From: Paraburkholderia fungorum
GTDB lineage: Bacteria > Pseudomonadota > Gammaproteobacteria > Burkholderiales > Burkholderiaceae
Length of the DNA: 64,000 nt
Direction of reading: 5' to 3'
Assembly (NCBI RefSeq): GCF_003610895.1
Contig: NZ_MCAS01000068.1
Span: 1 to 64,000, forward strand
Within the stretch, counting starts at the first letter, position 1, and each line of letters starts with the position of its first letter. Positions 1 to 8,592 of this stretch are shown here, piece after piece. A model generated the notes under the pieces. That model searched no databases, was not told where the DNA came from, and saw only the letters and a list, made by a program, of their open reading frames with translations. Both the position numbers and the translations under genes were made by a program.

Positions 1-1129
1 GCGTAAGCGGCTCGTCGGTGGTATCGACGTTCACGCGCAGCGCAACGGGCAGGTCGTTGAATTTATCGACTCTGCCGTGTGCGTCTTTCGGGTACCACTT
101 CGCCGGATTCGTGTCGCGCTGCACGTAGAAACGCAGCGCGTCCTTCAGCGTATGGAAGCGGCCATTGTGGAAAAACACCTGCCGCGTTGCTGTATTACGC
201 AGCGACACTGACTTGAAAAGTCCGCAGTTGCTCGTGTCGCTCGACTGGTCGGTGCGCAGCGGCCCGCATAGACCCATATCGAAGTACTTCGGGTCTGCAT
301 TCGCACGCAGTTCCGGATTGCGCGGCACACCGAGCGCCTGAAAGTTGAAGTCGGTGAAAAGCGGATGCGAGCCGTCGACACCCACCTGGTCGATGTGACA
401 GGAGGCGCAATTGCCACCCGCCGGGTCATCGAACAGTTTCTTGCCTCTCAACTCTTGTGCCGTCAGTTGGACCTTGCCGTCGAGGTAGTAATCGAACTTG
501 CTGGTGTAAGGATGGAAGCTCGGGTCTTCAAGCTCGAAACGCTCGATGGCGTACATCGCCTGGGCGAACGCTTTCGTACGGTCGGCGAAAATGTTCTGAC
601 CGAACACTTCCCTGAAACGTGCGGCATATGGCGCCTGCTCCAGCTTCGCAAGCACGGCCGCCGGATCCTTGTTCGCCATCTCGTCCGGGTTGAACAGCGG
701 GAAGCTCGCCTGATCGTGCAGGCGGTTAAAGCGCCCGTCCCAGCCGAAGCCGCCAACCGGCGCGTTGTCCGTCTCGCTCAGCCGCTCGGACAGGCTCGCT
801 GCCTGCGCGTGACTCCACATCGGCGTGCGGTTCAGCACGTAGCGCAGGCTTGGCACGGCGCGCGTGCCTTGGCGGTGCATGTCGGGCCCACCGAATTGCG
901 CGGCGAGCCCGTTAGGCGGCCCGTACGCGTGCGACGGGCTATGACAGCTCGCGCACGACATCTTGCCCGACGCCGACAACGACGCATCGAAGAACATCAG
1001 CTTGCCGAGCGCCGCGGCATCGCTGTAGACGGGCGGCGCGCCGTTCGACGCCGCGCCCGCTGCCATCGGCAGGAGCACAGTGCCCGCCAGCACAGCGCGC
1101 ACTGCGAATCGCGTAGCGAAAGCTATCAT
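1..1129 (-). CDS. Di-heme cytochrome c peroxidase family protein (C-terminus beyond window)
   Basis: Periplasmic CCP/MauG-family protein that would transfer electrons from small cytochromes to peroxide or another oxidant. The reading frame starts at an ATG at 1129 with a hydrophobic export signal (residues 3-27) and stays open to the window edge, so the 3' end is missing. Two CxxCH haem sites are visible, CASCH near residue 59 and CASCH near residue 240, and between them a conserved-looking GWDGRF segment, as expected for the family. The start lies only 4 nt after the stop of the upstream lipoprotein phosphoesterase, so the two are almost certainly co-transcribed and probably translationally coupled. 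The exact oxidant is not evident from the sequence. Confidence 0.88.
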   Translation of the reverse strand, partial: MIAFATRFAVRAVLAGTVLLPMAAGAASNGAPPVYSDAAALGKLMFFDASLSASGKMSCASCHSPSHAYGPPNGLAAQFGGPDMHRQGTRAVPSLRYVLNRTPMWSHAQAASLSERLSETDNAPVGGFGWDGRFNRLHDQASFPLFNPDEMANKDPAAVLAKLEQAPYAARFREVFGQNIFADRTKAFAQAMYAIERFELEDPSFHPYTSKFDYYLDGKVQLTAQELRGKKLFDDPAGGNCASCHIDQVGVDGSHPLFTDFNFQALGVPRNPELRANADPKYFDMGLCGPLRTDQSSDTSNCGLFKSVSLRNTATRQVFFHNGRFHTLKDALRFYVQRDTNPAKWYPKDAHGRVDKFNDLPVALRVNVDTTDEPLT

Positions 1130-1133
1130 CGGC

Positions 1134-2366
1134 TTAAAGGTTCGTGAAGATGTCGTTGCCGAACCCGACCAGCCCGGCCTGCCCCGCGTAGCCCAAATGC
1201 CCCAGCTGGAAGATGTCTTCAATGCTCTTGAGCATCGAGTAGTGGTTGTACTGCACCGTCGACACCGTACCCGGCTTGATGAACTTCGAGATCATCACCG
1301 CTCCGGTCTGATCGCCGCCAAAGCTCTGCTTGGTCAGATTGATGGTCGCGCCCTTGTACGACAGCGACGAAGTCTGCGGAAACGCCGGCAGATTCGGTCC
1401 CGGCTGCTGGCTGCAGCAGGTCGTACCCGAGAACGTGAGTTGCGTTTGGCCCGCCGCGGGTTGGGTCACTGACGCGTAGCTGCTTTCATCGAAGTTGATG
1501 ATCAGCAGGCCGTCCTTCTGGAACGCCGGCGAGGCGGTGATAATCGGCACCCACTTCTGCAGGAACGCGTTCGCGCTCGTCAGCCCACCCGGCTGGCCGT
1601 TCACGCACGGCGAATCGTGACCGTCGTCGCACAGATCTGGCGTAATCAGGTTGAAGTTGGCGGTGGTCGAGATCGACTGCAGATCGGTCGTAAGCTGGTT
1701 CAGGTTCACGACGTTCTGGCCGCAATCGGGCGAGTCGATGATCGAATGGAAGTACATGAACGGGTTGTGACGCGTCGCGTACTGATCGCCCTGCGGAACC
1801 GCCGCGCTCGGCGCTTCCCCAACCTGCGTGAGGTCGGTTGTATTGAGCGTCGGATGACCACAGGTGGCGGCTTCACGCGTCGGGTCGTTGCCCATATCGT
1901 CCTCATAGCCCTTCCAGGTCAGGCCAGCGGCCTTTAGCTGGTCGGGCAGCGTCTTGACGCTGGCCGGGTACACACAGCCCGAGCCAATCGCCTGGCCGTC
2001 CGGCGTCATGCCGGTGAGCGTGAAATCCTGATAGATCGGGCAATCGTTATCCGTTTCCGGCGTCGGCGCCTGACCGCTGATCATCGAGATGTAGTTGTCG
2101 AGACTCACGTGGCCCGTGCCGTAGTACTGCTGCACTAGCGCGCCTTGCGACACGAGCGTCTGCGACAGATACGGCGCCTTGCTATTCGCGCCGAACGTGG
2201 TCGCGTAGTTTTCGTTTTCGAGCGTGATAACGAAGACGTGCTGAATCTGCTGCTGTCCGGTCTGCTTGAGCGACGAGGATGACGAGCCGCACGCGGCGAC
2301 GACAACGCCAATCAAGGCAGCAGAAATGGCAGCGAAAAGTGCGCGCATCCAGGTGCGTTTTGACAT
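1134..2366 (-). CDS. Lipoprotein phosphoesterase (acid phosphatase / phospholipase C-type family)
   Basis: Predicted phosphoesterase of the alkaline-phosphatase-like superfamily, about 410 aa. Family features visible are the HVFVITLENENY start of the catalytic domain, followed by GHVSLDNYISMISGQ and IINFDESSY. I chose the ATG at 2366 because an AGGGA ribosome site sits just upstream and it leaves a clean lipoprotein signal (basic MSKRTWMR, hydrophobic run, lipobox VVAAC). A longer frame reaches 2414 but has no better start. Lipidation suggests it is anchored to the membrane facing the periplasm. Pairing with the downstream di-haem peroxidase is unusual in function terms. The substrate is unknown; phosphatase and phospholipase C activities are both possible. 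Confidence 0.85.
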   Translation of the reverse strand: MSKRTWMRALFAAISAALIGVVVAACGSSSSSLKQTGQQQIQHVFVITLENENYATTFGANSKAPYLSQTLVSQGALVQQYYGTGHVSLDNYISMISGQAPTPETDNDCPIYQDFTLTGMTPDGQAIGSGCVYPASVKTLPDQLKAAGLTWKGYEDDMGNDPTREAATCGHPTLNTTDLTQVGEAPSAAVPQGDQYATRHNPFMYFHSIIDSPDCGQNVVNLNQLTTDLQSISTTANFNLITPDLCDDGHDSPCVNGQPGGLTSANAFLQKWVPIITASPAFQKDGLLIINFDESSYASVTQPAAGQTQLTFSGTTCCSQQPGPNLPAFPQTSSLSYKGATINLTKQSFGGDQTGAVMISKFIKPGTVSTVQYNHYSMLKSIEDIFQLGHLGYAGQAGLVGFGNDIFTNL

Positions 2367-2415
2367 TCGGTTCCCTTTTGATTGTATTTTCATGATCCGA
2401 TCAAATCGATACACG

Positions 2416-2443
2416 TTTAATTTATTTTGTATACCGAATTAAA
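2416..2443. promoter_or_regulatory. Inverted repeat in phosphoesterase promoter region
   Basis: Seven-base perfect arms TTTAATT (2416-2422) and AATTAAA (2437-2443), 14 nt apart, lie in an AT-rich patch just upstream of the phosphoesterase start. It could be an operator or simply promoter AT-richness; no PhoB-type box was seen. Confidence 0.25.
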
Positions 2444-2733
2444 TTGGATTGAATCGCTGAATCTGCAATTATCCTTGCGACTCGTTGGTGCCAAAACCGG
2501 TGTATCCCGCGACCGGGATCGCTGGTTTAGGTGCATGGCGAGGCTAACACGGCGCATTCAAGCGCATGTAGTCCAACCCGACTAAGGGGAAACGACGAAT
2601 GCCTGGGTTGAGCACCATGCAGCCGCCTCGCGAACCCGCGTACGAACGTCCGTTGAACGTATCCAGTCGGCCTGTCGTGCTACAGTCGGCAGATCCCGTT
2701 AACATAGGTTTCTTTGTCGAAAGGTATCGGCTC

Positions 2734-3294
2734 ATGACTACGCTAGCCAATCGCTCCAACACCGCACTTGTCGTTATCGATCTTCAGAATGACGTCGTCG
2801 CGAACGTATATCGGCGTCGTGAAGTACTCGACACTGTCAACATGCTTGTTGCACGGGCACGCAGTGCACAGGTACCGGTCGTTTGGGTTCGCCATGCCGA
2901 CGAAGACCTGAAAGCGGGTAGCGAAGCGTGGCAGATCGTTGCCGAACTGGCTCCGGCACCGGGGGAAGCGATCGTCGAAAAGAACTATCGTGACGCGTTT
3001 GAAGACACCGATCTGGAACAGGTGCTATCGAGGTTGGGCGTTGGCAAACTCATTGTGACGGGTGCACAGACGGACATGTGCATTCGCTCGACGCTGCATG
3101 GCGCACTCGTACGCGGCTATGACGCGATTCTCGTCGGCGATGCCCACACGACGGAAGACATGACGCAATGGGGCGCACCGCCGCCGGATGGCGTAATCAG
3201 GCACACCAATCTGTACTGGAGCAATCAGCGAGCACCGGGTCGCGCGGGCGGCGTCATCGAGAGCAAGGACGTCGATTTCGCGCTCTACGGTTGA
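2734..3294 (+). CDS. Isochorismatase-family cysteine hydrolase
   Basis: Predicted amidohydrolase-like cysteine hydrolase, 186 aa, of the isochorismatase superfamily. The catalytic triad is visible: Asp16 in VVIDLQND, Lys83 in VEKNYRDAF and Cys116 in QTDMCIRST, with the usual cis-peptide region before the cysteine. The ATG at 2734 is preferred because GAAAGG lies about 8 nt upstream; an in-frame ATG at 2599 would add 45 residues with no family similarity. It is transcribed away from the phosphoesterase. Members hydrolyse varied amides (nicotinamide, carbamoyl or biuret-like compounds), so the substrate cannot be named from sequence. Confidence 0.88.
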   Translation: MTTLANRSNTALVVIDLQNDVVANVYRRREVLDTVNMLVARARSAQVPVVWVRHADEDLKAGSEAWQIVAELAPAPGEAIVEKNYRDAFEDTDLEQVLSRLGVGKLIVTGAQTDMCIRSTLHGALVRGYDAILVGDAHTTEDMTQWGAPPPDGVIRHTNLYWSNQRAPGRAGGVIESKDVDFALYG

Positions 3295-3360
3295 TGAGGA
3301 CGGTGCACGGCCGGTTGACTCAGTGAATCGGCGCGAGGGTCGGCTCGGTCGAGCTCGCGT

Positions 3361-3930
3361 CTAATGAAACACGATTGCGCCGTTGTTCGCACACATGGCA
3401 AAGGCCTTCATCCAGTCAGCATAGGATTCGCGAAAATCCACGTCGGGAAGTTGCGTCGCCTGATCCTGATACTGAACGAAATCCTGGTGAACCTTTTTGC
3501 ATACCTCTGGACCGATCACGCCTTCTGCGTCCGAGAAATTGATCAACTCCCAGAAAGGCCCGTGATCCAGTTTCCACACTGTCTCGTCGTACCGCGATTC
3601 GGTCACACCATTTCGAACGGACAAACTCGGCTGGTATCCCGCGAGCTTTGCCAGCCGATTTCTCCATTCGTTGTAGCCGGAATACGAGCCTGCTCTAAAA
3701 TCAAAAGAAGAGCTGAAGTGGTACACCTTTCCACTCTCAAGCCCACGAAAACGTTCGGGAAAATCGACCGGAGACAAGACGACCTGACTGTTTCCCTGTG
3801 GTATCCCGTCAGATGCAACAACAGGTGATTCGACAATCGTTAGTCCGCTGTATGCGGTGACATCGAGTCCGGCGTGTGCCACTGACGCAAACAGATAAAG
3901 AAACGAGGCTAGAAAGACTGTTTTTTTCAC
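3361..3930 (-). CDS. Exported protein of unknown function
   Basis: About 189 aa with a clear Sec signal if translation begins at the GTG at 3930 (MKKTVFLASFLYLF then a cleavage-like VAHA/G). A GTG at 3963 would extend the N-terminus by 11 residues. The mature part is mixed polar/aromatic with no motif I recognise. It has no partner in the same direction nearby, and the ribosome site is weak for either start. I leave the function unassigned. Confidence 0.6.
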   Translation of the reverse strand: MKKTVFLASFLYLFASVAHAGLDVTAYSGLTIVESPVVASDGIPQGNSQVVLSPVDFPERFRGLESGKVYHFSSSFDFRAGSYSGYNEWRNRLAKLAGYQPSLSVRNGVTESRYDETVWKLDHGPFWELINFSDAEGVIGPEVCKKVHQDFVQYQDQATQLPDVDFRESYADWMKAFAMCANNGAIVFH

Positions 3931-4139
3931 GATGAGTCCGCAGATCTGGCTAAGGTCGGGCACCCGCCCGTTACCGTATTAACGGCTCTGCGGACAGATA
4001 CTGAAGAGACCATGTCGCCCCTGGGCTGGCGAGTGATGCGCCCCTTCACACCCGCAGCCATGTCCCCTTTCGGCATACACCGGTCTTTGATCGACCTCCC
4101 ACGGCAGGCCCTATCATCCAAAGGATGATCATCGTCGGG

Positions 4140-5039
4140 TTAAGCGCGAGGGGGTTTTGCTACTGCCTGATTGCGGTTTCCCGCCCCTGTGCGAACAGCG
4201 ACTTCGTCGAAAATCGTCTCGGCGAATTCGGCAGCAACCGGCATCTTTGTATCGTACATCATGACGAATTCAATCTCCGGCAGTTCCGGCAGACCCTCGG
4301 AGACACCCAATTCGCGAAGCTCGTCGCCGATCGCGTTACGCGCCACCGGTGCAATAGCGATGCCGGCTCGCACAAATGCCTGGATGCCGGTGATACTCGG
4401 ACTTTCGCATGCGATTCGATAAGGCATGCCGGCTAACGCGAGCGCCTTGACGGCTGCCTCCCGGTACGGACATGGATTAGGGAAACACGCGAGCGGCACA
4501 TCACCTTCGGGCAGGGGTTCGTGACGGGCAAACGCCCAGACGAGTGGCTCCCGCCACAAAGTCGCACCTTTGTCCGAGTGCGAACACCGGCTACCGATCA
4601 CGAGATCGAAATCGCCGTTTGCGTGCCGTCGAAACAGGCTCTCGCCAATGTCGACTGTCAGATCCAGCAGCAAACCACGGCGCGCAACGCTATAGCGGCG
4701 CATCGCATCAGGAAGCCAGCCTCCCGCAAAGTCCTCCGATGCACCAATGCGCAACTTGCCACCGAATACGTCGGCAGGTCCCAACCTGGCCCGGGCTTCC
4801 TCGCTCAGATTGAGCATTGCACGAGCGTATCCGAGCAACGTCTGACCATGCTCCGTGAGCGCGACGCTACGCGTATTGCGCACGAGAAGCGCGCGGCCGA
4901 TCTGTTCCTCCAGACGGGCCACCTGGGCGCTAACCGCGGATTGACTCAGATTCAGTCTGCGACCCGCACCAGTAAAGCTCCGCACATCGGCGACGGCAAC
5001 AAACGTATGAAGTAACGCGGTGTCGAGGGGATTGTCCAT
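4140..5039 (-). CDS. LysR-type transcriptional regulator
   Basis: 299 aa, normal for the LysR family. The N-terminal winged helix-turn-helix covers roughly residues 5-65 with the typical FTGAGRRLNLSQSAVSAQ recognition region, followed by a periplasmic-binding-like effector domain. It is divergent from the azoreductase-type gene at 5171 and shares its 130-bp control region, so it most likely controls that gene and itself. The effector is unknown. Confidence 0.92.
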   Translation of the reverse strand: MDNPLDTALLHTFVAVADVRSFTGAGRRLNLSQSAVSAQVARLEEQIGRALLVRNTRSVALTEHGQTLLGYARAMLNLSEEARARLGPADVFGGKLRIGASEDFAGGWLPDAMRRYSVARRGLLLDLTVDIGESLFRRHANGDFDLVIGSRCSHSDKGATLWREPLVWAFARHEPLPEGDVPLACFPNPCPYREAAVKALALAGMPYRIACESPSITGIQAFVRAGIAIAPVARNAIGDELRELGVSEGLPELPEIEFVMMYDTKMPVAAEFAETIFDEVAVRTGAGNRNQAVAKPPRA

Positions 5040-5053
5040 TAATCACTGAACCG

Positions 5054-5066
5054 GGTTAATTTAACC
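5054..5066. promoter_or_regulatory. Candidate LysR operator between regulator and azoreductase
   Basis: GGTTAA-T-TTAACC is a perfect interrupted palindrome, 15 bp upstream of the LysR start and about 105 bp upstream of the azoreductase start. It has the dyad symmetry and position expected for the recognition site of the divergent LysR protein. The assignment is inferred from position and symmetry alone. Confidence 0.45.
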
Positions 5067-5170
5067 AATTAATATCGTTTCTAAATTATAGGCCAACTCG
5101 ATACGCTGTGAATCACAGTAGGCGAGCGCGCATCCTGCGCCCCGCCGCCCCCTTGGTAAGGAAGGGTTTC

Positions 5171-5803
5171 ATGACACGCGTGCTCTATATCGAAGGCTCA
5201 CCCAACAAGGAGTATTCGGCATCCATCGAGGTGTGCAATGCATTTCTCGATGTGTACCAGCGGGCGCATCCCGATCATGTGATACAGAAGCTCGACATAT
5301 GGGACCTGGAGATGCCCGAGTTCGATGGCGACGCCCTGGCCGCCAAATACGCCGGGCTGAGCGGAGCAGCCTTGACGACGGCGCAGGCGGCGGCATGGCA
5401 GCGTATCGAAGAACTCGCGGCGCCATTCCACGAAGCGGACAAGTTCCTGTTCGGCGTGCCGCTATGGAATTTCAGCATCCCGTACAAGCTTAAGCATCTG
5501 ATCGACGTGATCTCGCAGAAGGACGTGCTGTTCACGTTCGATAGTTCAGGTTTTGCGGGTATGTTGCGTGGAAAAAAAGCGGCGGTCGTCTACGCGCGCG
5601 GACTCAGCTACACGTCGCCGGGTTCATTTACGCCGGCCAGCGAGTTCGACCTTCAGCGCCCCTATATGGAAACCTGGCTCAAGTTCGTAGGTGTGGAAGA
5701 CGTCGCCGGCATTGTCGTCGAGCGTACCTTGTTCGGCCCAGACGGAAAGGCCGATCGAAGTAACGCGATCGAAGAAGCTCGCGCGATCGCACGCGCGTTC
5801 TAA
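5171..5803 (+). CDS. FMN-dependent NADH-azoreductase / flavodoxin-fold quinone reductase
   Basis: 210 aa flavodoxin-like fold protein of the AzoR/NQO family, which uses NAD(P)H to reduce quinones or azo compounds. Visible features are the N-terminal LYIEGSPN phosphate-binding loop, the FGVPLWNFSIPYKLKHLID segment that contacts flavin, and a late YARGLSYTSPG loop. The ATG at 5171 has a strong AAGGAAGG site upstream. It stands alone, divergent from the LysR gene at 4140-5039, an arrangement often used for inducible detoxification of quinones or electrophiles. Confidence 0.9.
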   Translation: MTRVLYIEGSPNKEYSASIEVCNAFLDVYQRAHPDHVIQKLDIWDLEMPEFDGDALAAKYAGLSGAALTTAQAAAWQRIEELAAPFHEADKFLFGVPLWNFSIPYKLKHLIDVISQKDVLFTFDSSGFAGMLRGKKAAVVYARGLSYTSPGSFTPASEFDLQRPYMETWLKFVGVEDVAGIVVERTLFGPDGKADRSNAIEEARAIARAF

Positions 5804-6035
5804 CCCTGTCGAACTTCGGCGCAATGCGGGCCGCCTGACTGAATTCAGGGCGTGCATTGCGCCGTGGCACTACACCGGGTAGCCATACTCGACGCCAGGC
5901 ATTCGCTGAGGCGTCGGCGCACGAATGCTATGCTGCACTTCCGCGATTGCCGTTGCGGACCATTTTTTGTGCTTTTTCTCAGGGACTTTCCGAACCTTTC
6001 CCGGTCTTCTCTCGCACTCAACACCGATCGAATCC

Positions 6036-6599
6036 ATGAACCGTTCTTCTCCCACACCACCCTCCTTCACCCTGCGCGAACTGCAGCGCGAGGAACTGGT
6101 GCGGGTCTGGACTATCGACCGCAGCGAGGTAATCCATCATCTGTACCGTCTGAAGAACGGGCAGTTGGAACGTTACCCCGAGTTTTACGACATGCACGGC
6201 TGGCCCGACGGCGAGCCGGAGCACTACACGCCGCTGCTGCTCGACTGCTACGACCGCGGTGGCTGGTGCGCGGGCCTCTTCGATGGCGAGCGGCTGATCG
6301 GCGCGGCAATCGTCGACAGCCGCCGGCTCGGTCCGAACGCGGACATGCTGCAATTGAAGTTCCTGCACGTGAGCTGCGCGTATCGCGGCCATGGCGCGGG
6401 CCTGCAGTTGTACCGCGCGGCGCAGGCACATGCGGCGCATGCCGGTGCTCGACGCCTGTATGTGTCGGCAACGCCTTCCGAGCGCACGGTGGATTTCTAT
6501 CTGCGGCTGGGCTTCGTGCCGAGTCCACAGCCGGACCCGGCGTTGTTTGCACTGGAGCCCGAAGATATACACATGGAAGGCCCAGCGCTCGAGCGCTAG
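6036..6599 (+). CDS. GNAT-family N-acetyltransferase
   Basis: 187 aa acetyltransferase. The acetyl-CoA binding motif A region is LKFLHVSCAYRGHGAGLQL (Q/R-x-x-G-x-G/A type), followed by the beta-5 strand RLYVSATPSERTVDFYLRLGF that is typical of GNAT proteins. I start at the ATG at 6036 because the conserved domain begins right after it; the ribosome site is weak, and an in-frame ATG at 5925 would add an unconserved stretch. The acceptor substrate is unknown. No operon partner. Confidence 0.85.
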   Translation: MNRSSPTPPSFTLRELQREELVRVWTIDRSEVIHHLYRLKNGQLERYPEFYDMHGWPDGEPEHYTPLLLDCYDRGGWCAGLFDGERLIGAAIVDSRRLGPNADMLQLKFLHVSCAYRGHGAGLQLYRAAQAHAAHAGARRLYVSATPSERTVDFYLRLGFVPSPQPDPALFALEPEDIHMEGPALER

Positions 6600-6887
6600 C
6601 GCGCCGCCCTCACACGGCAATCACCCGTGCAGCACCGGACATTGCCTCGCGCTATGTCAAACATGCAATGGTCGTTCATGATTCAGTCTCGTTACCTCTT
6701 CTTTTAATGTGACTGATGAGCGGGCATGCGTTGTTCTGCCCGATTGCCTTAAACATGGTTAGCCTTAGTCACATGACCTGTCTTGACAATCGTATCGAAC
6801 CTCTATAATCGCACTTCATTCGTGGACGCAAGGAAGATGGTATGCCCGCTGTATTCTTGAAGCGCACGTTGACGTGGTTTATTCCTC

Positions 6888-7490
6888 ATGTTTAGAAAAA
6901 TCGTGCCTTTGGCCTTGGTCATCGGACTCGCAAGCTTGCCTCTCCGCGCAGAAAAGCCGGCATCGTTTGCGATCAATATCCTGGAGAAGGATGCCGGTAA
7001 CGTCGGAGACGATGGCTGGGTAGCATCAGAAAACCTTATGGGCGATTTCACTGCGAGCATGCCTGGGCTATACACCGCTGACGTGAGAGTATTTTCGCCT
7101 TCAGCCGGCGAACCTGAGAAACCTCTCTCGCTTGAAACCATGTTCGCGACATCCAGAACTGGAGTAGAAGTCCAGGTGACGCGGCTTCAGTACGTAGACT
7201 CAACTCAGGCGAAGGCCCGCTACGACAAGCTGGAAAACGAGCCGCAGGTGCAAAATCGCTTCGGGGTGAAGGGATTTCCTGCATTCCAGTATGAGAACGT
7301 CCGAGCGGACAATTCGCATACTGAGGTATCGCGATTCATACTGGTTCAGAGCGACATATTCTGGATGCAAGCAGAGGGCTCAGACGGCGCAGAAGTCAGG
7401 AAAATCGCAAATCATGCCTTTGATTCGATTCAGTTCTATGAGCAGTCGCCGCGTCCCAGAATCGCAAGCCCGGGCGTTCAAGCAAAGTAG
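6888..7490 (+). CDS. Exported protein of unknown function
   Basis: 200 aa. The N-terminus MFRKIVPLALVIGLASLPLR followed by AEKPA looks like a Sec signal with cleavage near residue 21. The mature part has no motif I recognise; it contains a cluster of amphipathic stretches and ends in a proline-rich tail. It is monocistronic and convergent with the LysR gene that follows. The local GC content is lower than in neighbouring genes, which hints at an acquired or fast-evolving gene. Confidence 0.65.
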   Translation: MFRKIVPLALVIGLASLPLRAEKPASFAINILEKDAGNVGDDGWVASENLMGDFTASMPGLYTADVRVFSPSAGEPEKPLSLETMFATSRTGVEVQVTRLQYVDSTQAKARYDKLENEPQVQNRFGVKGFPAFQYENVRADNSHTEVSRFILVQSDIFWMQAEGSDGAEVRKIANHAFDSIQFYEQSPRPRIASPGVQAK

Positions 7491-7585
7491 CTGGCCTTCA
7501 GCCATTCGTCCACGTCGAAGTCTCTGGCAACGATCGCAGAAATTCACCCCAAGCTCCAGAGCCCGTCTCGTCCACAGCGAGGCGG

Positions 7586-8494
7586 TCAAGACTTTCCTGG
7601 CCCAGCCGCTTCTTCCACCAGTTGCTCCACGAACGTAGCAGTCAATGGAGAGAGCGTCCCATTTTTCCTCATCAGGCACGCAATCTCACGCGGCCAGTTT
7701 GCACGGGTGGCCGATAGCACCTGAAGCCCCAGTTGCTTCGCGATCGGCCAATGCTGTGTGCTGCAAATACCTAGCATGTCGGTGTTCGCGATCAGGTAGA
7801 ACACCCCCATTGGCGAACTGTAGTTGCTTTGGACCTGCACTCGTGGGCCGTCGAGGCGGTGCTTCAGAAAGTACGCGTCAATCTGTTGCCGGACCGATAC
7901 GCTCGGACTCGGCAAAATCCACGGGTAGCGGCTCAAGTCCTGTGGCGTCGCCGCTGTTTTCGACGCAATCAACGGGTGCTCTTTCCTGCATACGACCGAG
8001 GTAGTTTCATTCAGCAGGGGGACAGCGCGCAAGTCTTCCGGCATGTCGACAGGCATGGGCGACACCGCCACGTCGATATCGCCTTCCAGCAGCGCCCGAA
8101 TCAGCGTGTCGGACAGCTGCACTGTCAGATCCAGGCGCAGCGCTGGACGCTTCTTGAGTAAGGACAGAAACGCTCGATCCACCAGCGGCTCAGTCGCCGG
8201 GGTTGCGCCGATTCTGACTTTTGCCAGCTCGCCCGAATAGAGCTCAGCGATCTGCCCCAAGGTAGCTTCGTACGCGGCACGCAGTGTCACGGCGTGTCGC
8301 TGAAACTCGATGCCGTATCGCGTGAGCTGCATGCCTTTGGGTGAACGCTCGAATAGAGACACACCGAGCTGCGACTCCAGCCGGCGGACGGCCTTCGTCA
8401 ACGCGGGCTGGCTAATGCCCACCTGGGTTGCAGCGCGATGCAGCAGCCCAGTCTCCGCCACCGCCAGAAAATACGTCAGGTCGTCCAGGTTCAC
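7586..8494 (-). CDS. LysR-type transcriptional regulator
   Basis: 302 aa from the GTG at 8494 (N-terminus reads M-NLDDLTYFLAVAE, the usual LysR opening); a TTG at 8503 would add three residues. The helix-turn-helix lies at roughly residues 17-40 (LHRAATQVGISQPALTKAVRRLE). It is divergent from the MHS transporter and sulfatase genes, and the likely reading is that it controls this pair in response to the transported sulfate ester or a breakdown product. Confidence 0.9.
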   Translation of the reverse strand: MNLDDLTYFLAVAETGLLHRAATQVGISQPALTKAVRRLESQLGVSLFERSPKGMQLTRYGIEFQRHAVTLRAAYEATLGQIAELYSGELAKVRIGATPATEPLVDRAFLSLLKKRPALRLDLTVQLSDTLIRALLEGDIDVAVSPMPVDMPEDLRAVPLLNETTSVVCRKEHPLIASKTAATPQDLSRYPWILPSPSVSVRQQIDAYFLKHRLDGPRVQVQSNYSSPMGVFYLIANTDMLGICSTQHWPIAKQLGLQVLSATRANWPREIACLMRKNGTLSPLTATFVEQLVEEAAGPGKS

Positions 8495-8592
8495 GATAAC
8501 CAATGGTTATTGAATGCGAAGCAAGTATGCTTGCTCTGTCATTTTTCGCTGTCAATACTTCTTTCACTTTGCACTCGCAAGCGGGAAGGGAT

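Noticed and set aside
365..1147. A 260-codon plus-strand frame over the di-haem peroxidase
   Set aside because: The minus-strand gene has two haem motifs and a signal peptide; the plus frame is Arg-rich noise.
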